From Isoetes taiwanensis (Eukaryota > Streptophyta > Lycopodiopsida > Isoetales > Isoetaceae), in the NCBI GenBank assembly GCA_021234155.1, contig JAJEKV010000044.1, positions 11,610,907 through 11,674,906 on the forward strand: a DNA stretch of 64,000 nucleotides, written 5' to 3'. The notes below the pieces were generated by a model. It worked only from the letters and a program-made list of their open reading frames with translations. It made no database searches and had not been told where the DNA came from. Below are positions 56,991 through 64,000 of this stretch, piece by piece; positions within the stretch are counted from its first letter, which is position 1, and each line of letters starts with the position of its first letter. The position numbers and the translations under genes were made by a program.

Positions 56991-58622
56991 TCAACCAACT
57001 CCAACCCTATCAAGTAAGCATCTTCCAAATAGGAGAATGCAGATAACATGTAACAATAACAAAAAGTGTGGCCAAAGAACAAGCCACAATCCAATAACCT
57101 GCTCAAATATTACTGCAGTAGCATACCAATGTGGCAAATCTGATGTGATGTAATAGAACTTGCTAAACTGACATATTCCAGGTAGCTTATTAGTCTCAAA
57201 TGGTGCAAACAAACATTTATGAGCATTTTTGGCTGCTGCACACTGAGATACAATGCTGCTCATATCCAATTTCCCATCCTTTATCACATAGTCATGCTCA
57301 AAATTACTCCTCTCTTCCACACTTCCATGCTCAAACATGCAAGGAAATAGTTGTCCTTGATTCTCAAACTTCTTTGGACTGTTCCAAGCATAAAACATTA
57401 GCAATTCTAGCTCACGGTTTAGTGCCGAATCATCAAAGCAAACAAACTTCTCCATTTGAGGCATGTAAAAGTCTTGTTCAGCTGGTATACGTGTCTCAAA
57501 TCTGAAAGTCTCATAAAGAGGATTGTTGTCATTACTGTCACTAAATTCATAAGCATGTAACATATCTTTAGGGTGCTCAAATGCTGATATATCCATGCTT
57601 TCCACTTCCAATTCACATAATAATGGTTCATCATCATCCAATAATGTCTCACATATATGAAAAGTCTCAAATTCAGGGCTGCTCAAGCATCCATCACTTT
57701 CTTTCTCATGACAATGCTCAAACTTATCATTTTCACATAAAAGAACATGCTCATACTCTTCAACCATGTGAGATGTGATTAGATTTACCTGATTTCTGTT
57801 TGTCCCATCCATGCTTGATTTCAGAGGGTGATCTATATTCACTCCGCTGCCTATGTCTATGTTTGCACCTTTGACTAAATATCCGTTCATACTCATATCG
57901 CAAAGAAATGGCCCTGGATCCTTGGATTGTCGGGCTGATGGCTCCATTCTACTCTTGTTGGTATCATTTGATATGATTTGTTGGACTGAAATTTCTGATT
58001 TTGTTCTTCCCCTTAACTCTTGCAAGAAATTTGGAGAATAATGCATCAATTGCTCAAGAGTAAGTGTAACTTTAGTGGCCAAAACTTGGCTGATCACATC
58101 ATCGTCATTTTGAATTTCCTCATCCACCATAGGAGGCATCACTATGGGCTGATTTTCTTCTATAGACTGAAACTGTTCTGTGGGCAGCACATTGAATTGC
58201 ACTTTCTTAGGTGCTGACACCTTCAAAGTTTGTTCCTTTAAAGCCTTTGGAAAAGAGGTCTTAGTCTTCTCCGCAATTGGCACTACTCTTGGTTCTTGAA
58301 CCACCTTTTGTGATCTTGTAACTGCATTTACTTCTCCAATCTCTTCTTCTTGCTGAAATGGGTCATGCTCCACCTCAACAAATCCACAATTTACTACTGA
58401 TTTTGCCTTCTCTTGCTTCTTAAGCTCCTCAATAAGAGCCTTAACTTGAGGATTATCAATGTACTTTGCATCTTGAATGCGAACATCATTATTAGAAAGA
58501 GGAGCAGATTCAAACACTTGCTGCCTTGGTGGATACTTGTTGGTTGCCCATTCCGGTTTCCCATGAATTTTCCAACAAGTAGTCTCATCATGCTTGAATT
58601 TATCACATAACCTTACTTGCAT
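56991..58622 (-). CDS. Retroelement polyprotein, CCHC plus protease-like part
   Basis: This is an intact 543-codon frame. Near the start CDKFKHDETTCWKIHGKPEW is a Cys/His knuckle-like motif. A charged linker follows (EEEIGEVNAVTRSQK), then MHYSPNFLQELRG. FLCDMSMNGYLVKGANIDIG then SGVNI is the aspartic-protease site, but the usual Asp-Thr-Gly is Asp-Ile-Gly. The remaining part is acidic without recognised domains and ends in a strongly hydrophobic segment (GLWLVLWPHFLLLLHVICIL) that could span a membrane or be accidental. No reverse transcriptase. The upstream gag is in other frames. Confidence 0.6.
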   Translation of the reverse strand: MQVRLCDKFKHDETTCWKIHGKPEWATNKYPPRQQVFESAPLSNNDVRIQDAKYIDNPQVKALIEELKKQEKAKSVVNCGFVEVEHDPFQQEEEIGEVNAVTRSQKVVQEPRVVPIAEKTKTSFPKALKEQTLKVSAPKKVQFNVLPTEQFQSIEENQPIVMPPMVDEEIQNDDDVISQVLATKVTLTLEQLMHYSPNFLQELRGRTKSEISVQQIISNDTNKSRMEPSARQSKDPGPFLCDMSMNGYLVKGANIDIGSGVNIDHPLKSSMDGTNRNQVNLITSHMVEEYEHVLLCENDKFEHCHEKESDGCLSSPEFETFHICETLLDDDEPLLCELEVESMDISAFEHPKDMLHAYEFSDSNDNNPLYETFRFETRIPAEQDFYMPQMEKFVCFDDSALNRELELLMFYAWNSPKKFENQGQLFPCMFEHGSVEERSNFEHDYVIKDGKLDMSSIVSQCAAAKNAHKCLFAPFETNKLPGICQFSKFYYITSDLPHWYATAVIFEQVIGLWLVLWPHFLLLLHVICILLFGRCLLDRVGVG

Positions 58623-58900
58623 ACCATCCCTGGTGTGGAACCCATTGGAACTTGTTGAGCAATTGGAGCTTGTGGCATTATTGGAACTTGTGGTATAATA
58701 GGTGCTGCTTGCATTGGTTGAATAGGAATAGGTGGTGCTTGTTGCATAACAGCAAATACTGGATTGGTCCTCTCAAAGAATCTCTTCTCCCTACATTCTT
58801 GATCATTATGGCCCTTTATTTGGCATCTTGAGCAGAATTTCAGCAATCTACATGAGGTATCAGAATGTCCAATAGACCCACAATACTCACAAGTAATAAA
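58613..58900 (-). pseudogene. Gag nucleocapsid with two zinc knuckles
   Basis: Two knuckles of C-x2-C-x4-H-x4-C occur: CEYCGSIGHSDTSC and CSRCQIKGHNDQEC. They are followed by a Pro/Gln/Ile-rich repeat (PQVPIMPQAPIAQQVP). This part is out of frame with the long frame downstream. Confidence 0.8.
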
Positions 58901-59099
58901 CTGAACCTCCCTTGGCTTCTCACCAATTGTAAGCTTAGAAATCTTGGCTGTAATATCCTCTCGCTTTTATGCTCTGAGCAGCAACTTCATGAATGTATCC
59001 CAGCTTATCTTCAGCCTTGAGAGCATACTTTTTGTGCCTCTAGTAATGTTGTAGGCTGTTTGGCTTTCACCTTATGAGCAATAGCTCGTTTCAGCCCCT

Positions 59100-59790
59100 T
59101 CACATACCATTGATATCCATTTCATCATTCCTTGCAATCTTCCAATGAACCACGGCTTTGAGAACCGCAATATACCTCTCGATTATACTCTCTAATTGAT
59201 TCATCTTCCTTTTGTGTGAAATTGGTCCACCTTTCCATAGTCTTATCCTTACCATGAACTTCTTGATAATTAGCAATGAAAGCTTCCTTTAATTCCTTTG
59301 ATATGTCATGGTATCCGGCCGAGTTTGTGCCCATTCCTCCAATCGAATCTTGCAAAGAACTATGAAACCAAAGCAAGTAATCGCCAAATAGGTAACTTAC
59401 ATTGCTGGGCAATACCTCTCAAACTTCACAATATGCTTCAAAGGATCCCGATCCACGGATCATCAAACTTTGGAATCCCCATTGTCCGAAAACCCCATAC
59501 CATAGGTGGTAATACACCATCTCTTGCCTCTTCTTGGGTTTCTTGAAATTGGAAAAACGAAATTGAATCTCCTTCAATTTGAAAAACGAAATTGGATTAC
59601 CTTCTAGATCGGGTAAATGGAATCAAAACCTCATGGATCCGAGAATTAGACCCCGATCCGCCCCAAATCAAAAAAAACGAAATTGAATCTTGATGCAATT
59701 TTGAGCCCAAAGATTGACTCACCGGTCCCCTTCTTGTTACGATAGAGCTTGGTGGGATGTCCTTCTTACTTCTCTTGGGCATAAAACTAT
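59100..59790 (-). pseudogene. Gag capsid part
   Basis: The frame from 59412 reads SKELKEAFIANYQEVHGKDK, then RWTNFTQKEDESIREYNREV, a retrotransposon gag (retrotrans_gag) core with the typical QK-DESIREY motif. Upstream a start-like reading MPKRSKKDIPPSS lies at 59782. Frameshifts separate the pieces. Confidence 0.7.
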
Positions 59791-59976
59791 GCTCCCCTTG
59801 TCAAATTCTACTCCACAAATCAATTACGGCAAATTCCCTTCACACAAGAAATTGCTCCTTTCTCAATGGTGCCGTTTTTTACCGAATCAACACCAATACC
59901 AATGGTAACAACTCCTTTTTCAATGGAAATTCTTGCCGATCAATGGTCCGTCGAGCAATCGGTAGAGTCGCCAAAT

Positions 59977-60348
59977 TGTTAGAGTCCGGACTCTAACCTT
60001 GCAAGAAGGATGAAAACCCAACAATCCAAGCTCAATCTATCGATCAAAGCAATGCATAACACAAAGAATCATCATCTCCATAGCTAGATCAAGCAAAATC
60101 CTCTCTCAATACACCGTCCCTCTGTTCTTCTCTCTCTCTGCTCAGATAATACAATGGTGATCATGGATACGTTGCAATATCCCGCGACGCCAAGATGCGT
60201 ATATCACTCTATATACCTGTATATGATGAGTGTGGTGAGTGGTGACGAGTGTGGTGAGTGGTGACGAGTGTGGTGAGTGGTGCGTGGTGACGAATGTGGT
60301 GAGTGGTGATGAGTGTGGTGAGTGTGGTGAGTGGTGATCACCCCAACA
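59977..60348 (-). repeat. 5' LTR of the non-autonomous element
   Basis: The 372 bp correspond to 56173-56529. The GTGGTGAGT-type minisatellite is one unit longer here, which explains most of the length difference. Confidence 0.88.
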
Positions 60349-61197
60349 CAAAACAAAACAAAAGCATTTCCACTTCAAAATGTACATTAAACCATAGGTC
60401 AAAATGACGAAATACCAAATTCTTGATATTCCATGCACAACCCAAACAACAAATTTTCAATTTTTTTTCTTCTATGCTCCCATTATCCGTTTGCTCAAAT
60501 TTCCTTTCCTTGTCCTCTCTCTGATCCAATCGCCTTTTTCTTGTTGTGATAAAGAGAGACCTTAATGGGCTGTTTTACGATCTCATGATCGACCATTTTG
60601 AAGAGCCCATCAATGTAGACCATGGTTTCGGGTCAAGCAGAGCCGCTTGTAGTTTAATCAATCAACCTCCAATCGAAATGCAAATTATTCCTAGGTCCAA
60701 GTCGGGCCCCTTGGGACTCTTCTGGCGAACTGCCAATCAAATCCGAGAACCTTTGTGCTTGTCTTTCTGCTTGGAATCCCCGCCTGCATTGTTGAATCAC
60801 CACACAGTCTGTCGATTCAGCTTGTAAAAGATTCTAGGTTACGCCAATTCAACCTATTGAAAACTCTGTTGTTTCTTCCCATTGTGCTATACATTGCTTC
60901 TAACCACCTGATACTTTGATGTATTGCCAAAGTCGACTCTCGAGCGATCTCTACAAATTGTACATGATCTCGCAAATGTGGCCGATCACTCCTTTCCTCC
61001 TTCTTAATCAAATCGGATGTCTGCACCTGTTAAAATGGCATGTCGGGTTCCTTCATAGCTGCCAAAGCTCCAATGAATACCTCTGCTTGGTGGTTCCCAG
61101 CAGGGCATCATCTATCTCGAACCCATCTGTTCCTTCTGGAAATTTGAGCTCCCAAAAACCTGCAAAAGTGACAACTAGGGGTATCTTAAGGGCTTTT
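60349..61197. other. Unrecognised region, possible last exon of an unknown gene
   Basis: On the - strand a TTTTGCAG acceptor near 61159 is followed by GFWELKFPEGTDGFEIDDAL then LGTTKQRYSLELWQL and a stop, which is exon-like. A second - strand reading at 61026-60817 (SIRWLEAMYSTMGRNN) is open too. No family match. Confidence 0.3.
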
Positions 61198-61211
61198 GGC
61201 CCGTTGCATGC

Positions 61212-61483
61212 TTTTTTTTTTTTTTTTTTTTTTTTGAAGAACTGTGTCAACAATATATTAAAAGAATGGTAATGTTACAAAGCAAGTGAGGAGGAAGGAG
61301 AATCTCCCAAAGAGACAAAGATACCTCGACACTCCACAACAACCGCAACTCTATCTGGCATAAACCGCCATCACCATCTACCACACCCAAGAAGTCCCGC
61401 CAAATGGAAAACTTCCGCTCTACTAATTCCGGGAACACCAAAAAGCTTTGAAATAGCTTGTACCTGAGTCGAGGAATCAGAGA
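61212..61483 (-). mobile_element. 5'-truncated retroposon with poly(A) and target duplications
   Basis: A 24-base T run (poly(A) on the - strand) at 61212-61235 starts a 272 bp insert. The 14-bp duplication ggcccgttgcatgc lies at 61198-61211 and 61484-61497, and five further T follow the right copy. This is the signature of LINE-driven target-primed insertion. The body shows no coding domain, so it is a LINE 3' end or a SINE-like RNA copy. Confidence 0.88.
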
Positions 61484-61497
61484 GGCCCGTTGCATGC

Positions 61498-61959
61498 TTT
61501 TTCTTCTACACTTCGATCCCCTTTAAATAATCTAAAGGCCTTGTCTATTTTTAAGGCACCTTAACATTCAATGATTTGGCAAAAAAATACATGCATAAAA
61601 ATCTCCTATTATGATTTAAACAAAATTTTGTAAAAAGCATTTACAAACTTTATGGGATTTGTTGTTATTTTACGTGAAAAAAGAATAAAAAATCCAAAAA
61701 ACATTGGCAACTTCAAAATAACACATAAACCATTAATTACATCTGAAATATAAGTATTTGATATAATATTAAATACATACTAAATATATGTACTTGATAT
61801 TTATTTACTATAGTGCAAAAATCACAAATCCCATAAACAACCACAACTAAAAAGTTCAATTTTTTTTACCTCCATGCTCCCGTTGTCTATTGGTGCTTTC
61901 GCGCAAGCTTATCCTTTAAGGTTTTGCACCAGAAGGATCTCACCCAGTTCATTTTTGCC
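61498..61959. other. AT-rich spacer
   Basis: No gene. A - strand reading from 62150 to 61887 is open (NTFDILEECLIAIEDERVRV) and looks protein-like, but no family is known. Confidence 0.3.
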
Positions 61960-62149
61960 CTAAACACACGTGGCTCCTGCACTAATACTCTCACTCGTTC
62001 ATCTTCAATCGCTATTAAACATTCCTCTAGGATGTCAAAAGTGTTGCACAATGAAACTTGAAGATCATAGATATTCTTTGCTGTGTGCTTTGCGATTTCA
62101 GTTGTATCAAAAAATAAACTATTCTCCATCCCTAGAACATTCTGCAACA

Positions 62150-62575
62150 TGTTTAGACACAGATGCAGCTACAAGATTTTTTACGGATACAATGTGCATT
62201 CGGAACCCCAGAGCTTTTACAATACATCGATTGGATGCACATAGACCAGACCGACCACGCCATCTCTTGGTACAGTTTTTGGCGTCAGAGGATAGGTTAT
62301 ATGAGCTACAGCATGGGAGTCACCTTAAGGGTACCCAGTTCGTTGTGCAAGAGGACCTCCCCCCAATTCAGTTAATCAGGCGACATGAGGAGCTACGTAA
62401 AGTTCGTCAAGCGAGGCTTCAAAAGAAATGGGCATTGTATCGAGGGGCAGCAACATTTATTTTTGACAAGTGGCCTCAAAACCCCTGGTGGATTACTTTT
62501 AGTTGTTCTCCTCTTCATGTGTGGCTTTTCCTTTCTTTATCTCTTATTTTATGATCTCATAGAGCTTAGTCCATG
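62150..62575 (+). pseudogene. L1-type LINE ORF1 fragment
   Basis: The + strand reads RNPRAFTIHRLDAHRPDRPR, HLLVQFLASEDRLYELQHGS, KGTQFVVQEDLPPIQLIRRH and KVRQARLQKKW. The order HR-G-RPRP-VRF, KG-ISEDL-P and a basic helix is that of the C-terminal RNA-binding part of L1 ORF1 proteins. The fragment lacks the rest of the element. Confidence 0.5.
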
Positions 62576-62990
62576 AGTCTTGTTTTATTTGGGCTTATGT
62601 CCTTTGTTGAGTTTCGTCCCATAAGCTTGGGGAGCTTTATCTAAAATATAGAAGACCTTTTAGAAGGCCTTTGTCTACTTTAGATTGCACATTTTCGTTG
62701 TTTATAAAGCATGGGATGTTGTGGTGGCCTTCTAAGAAATAAGTGGTTTTCGTCTATTTTGTAGGAGACCTTATTTTTTCTTTATCTTTAATGATTTAGA
62801 TTTTTTTTTTGTTCTAACAATTTTTTTTTTTATTGTGATAATTTCTTTTTTTTTTTATTAAAACTAGTTTTCAATAAAAAAAAGTTTGAAAAAAGCATTT
62901 GCAAATGTAATTGCTTTTGCAGCAATATTGGACATCCTATAAGATTTCAAAGAAAAAAATACTAACACATCTAAACAATACAATCTTACA
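62576..62990. other. Spacer with T-rich runs
   Basis: This is the 3' flank of the second kinase gene. Homopolymer T runs at 62800-62860. No gene seen. Confidence 0.4.
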
Positions 62991-64000
62991 TCATGGTAGA
63001 CTAAAGAATTCAGTCATGAGATACACGCTTTCCTCTTCCAGATTCTTGGTCATGACAAGGGTCTCTTGCATTTTTCTCTTCACTTCGGCCATGCTGGGCC
63101 TTTCTTCTCTGCTTTCATTCACACATATTAATCCCAACTCCCACATCTCCCCAAATTCTTCCCATTTCACAGAATCCCTTAGACATGGATCTAGCAGATC
63201 CCTAGTATTTCCAGATTGTCTCGGGGCCCAACTGGCCAAGAATTCATTCTCCTGCATTTCATTCCTCTCAATCAATGCCCTTTTTCCAGAAATAAGCTCC
63301 AAAAGCAGCACACCAAAGCTGTACACATCGCTTTTGGGAGACATGGTCTTTGTTTTCCTTATTTGTGGATCCATATAACCTTTTGAGCCCACCATATTTT
63401 CTGCACCTGTTGTTTCGAAGACCATAGCGTCTTTCTCGCCCATTTTAGAGAGGCCGAAATCCGAGATCTTTGCTCCAAAATTGGCATCCAGTAGCACATT
63501 CTCGGGCTTCAAATCCATGTGAACAATTGGAGGGTTAGCTCCATTATGCAGATACTCTAGCCCACATGCGATCTGAAAGGCAATACGCATACGCACTTGC
63601 CAATTCATGGGTGATCCCTGATCGTGGAGTTGCTTTCGCAGATTTCCATTACACATATACTCAAACAAGAGTATGTGTTCTTCTGAAAAAAAAAATTCAG
63701 GCTTATGAAACAAAGCAAGAATACTCAAAATATGTGTTCTTCTGAAAAAAAATTCAGGTTTATGAAACAAAAAAAAAAATCCAGAAATCCAGGCTTATGA
63801 AACAAAGTAAGAATAAGTAGGAGGAAAGACAAGTTAAAAACTTACCCTTCTGCTAGGAAAGACAAGTTAAAAACTTGGAAAGACAAGTTAAAAACTTACC
63901 CTTCTGATCACAGAAGCCCAAAAAATTTACTATAAACCGGTGTTGAACACGAGAAAGAATTTGGATCTCTGATTTGAAGATGTGAAGGGGCAACGGTTTG
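62991..64000 (-). CDS. Receptor-like kinase, kinase domain, 5' part outside window
   Basis: Two exons are visible: 64000-63900 (KPLPLHIFKSEIQILSRVQH, with the probable helix-C Glu) and 63682-62991, joined by a GT-AG intron at the same position as in the kinase at 53.6-55.1 kb. Motifs: HILLFEYMCNGNLRKQLHD, IVHMDLKPENVLLD (non-RD), DFGLSKMGE, GSKGYMDPQ, SPKSDVYSFGVLLLELISGK. It is a close paralogue of that gene on the same strand, so the two form a local cluster, now split by a retroelement. The ATP loop, membrane segment and ectodomain lie beyond the window. The frame is intact. Confidence 0.9.
63683..63899 (-). other. Intron with duplicated splice sites
   Basis: Within this intron the donor context CAGAAGGGTAAGTTTTTAAC appears twice (63900 and near 63857), and the acceptor context TTTTTCAGAAGAACACATA appears twice (63682 and near 63743). 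Only the outer donor and inner acceptor restore the kinase frame. Confidence 0.75.

Larger units (their letters stand above)
56173..60348 (-). mobile_element. Non-autonomous LTR retrotransposon (gag-protease only)
   Basis: Two LTRs of 357 and 372 bp enclose gag, zinc-knuckle and protease-like text but no reverse transcriptase, RNase H or integrase. The element would need enzymes from a relative. A likely primer site (TTTGGCGACTC) starts two bases after the 5' LTR. No polypurine tract precedes the 3' LTR and no clean target duplication was found. Confidence 0.8.

Noticed and set aside
62991-63378. + strand open reading across the second kinase gene
   Set aside because: It is the antisense shadow of the kinase domain. 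The same applies to + strand readings at 53706-54002 and 54390-54806.
1-64000. CRISPR arrays, bacterial operons or prophage
   Set aside because: Introns, LTR elements and plant gene families show nuclear plant DNA; the tandem repeats present are minisatellites without spacer structure.

Overview
The window is plant nuclear DNA, AT-rich and crowded with mobile elements. The evidence for a land plant is a three-exon phi-class glutathione S-transferase, an S-like RNase T2, two receptor-like kinases of the non-RD type, a Copia element with an initiator tRNA-Met primer site, and spliceosomal introns of plant size. The repeat families (Ulp1-bearing DNA transposons, chromoviruses, L1-type LINEs) fit a large repeat-rich genome such as a fern, lycophyte or gymnosperm. 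The species cannot be fixed from sequence alone. No tRNA, rRNA or CRISPR was seen.

Region 1 (1-26.7 kb) is a nest of related DNA-transposon-like units. A + strand gene (1.4-6.3 kb) ends in a Ulp1/C48-protease-like domain. It converges on a - strand transposase-like gene (9.8-7.0 kb). A block of about 7 kb follows twice in direct orientation (9990-17331 and 18567-25096). Each copy carries a small + strand gene, a - strand gene with a BAH-like domain and part of the same transposase-like gene. One copy holds a 792 bp hAT-type insertion that is missing, with an intact empty site, from the other. A tocopherol-cyclase-like exon lies at the edge of the second block. LINE pieces are scattered throughout.

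Region 2 (26.7-30.7 kb) holds a GTAC-rich hAT-like element, a degraded Copia piece with its RNase H part present three times, and several hairpins and short tandem repeats. Region 3 (30.7-31.8 kb) is an intact GST gene on the - strand. Region 4 (31.8-45.5 kb) holds a polypurine tract and a LINE reverse-transcriptase scrap. A nearly complete but frame-broken Copia element (35136-40780, 5-bp target duplication) sits inside a minisatellite. A chromovirus follows that has lost its 5' half and is itself split by a 541 bp hAT-type element.

Region 5 (45.5-52 kb) has no recognisable gene. Region 6 (52-64 kb) is a small host gene cluster on the - strand: RNase T2 (52.1-53.3 kb), a receptor-like kinase with a cysteine-rich ectodomain (53.6-55.1 kb), and a second related kinase cut by the window end (63.0-64.0 kb). 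A non-autonomous gag-protease LTR element (56.2-60.3 kb) and a 5'-truncated retroposon with target duplications lie between the kinases. The secreted RNase, the kinases and the GST are of types often linked to stress and defence, but nothing in the sequence ties them into one pathway.

The repeated copies differ from one another disproportionately at CTG/CAG trinucleotides, while the host genes read cleanly. Some apparent frameshifts in the repeats may therefore be base-calling artefacts at methylated CHG sites rather than true mutations.
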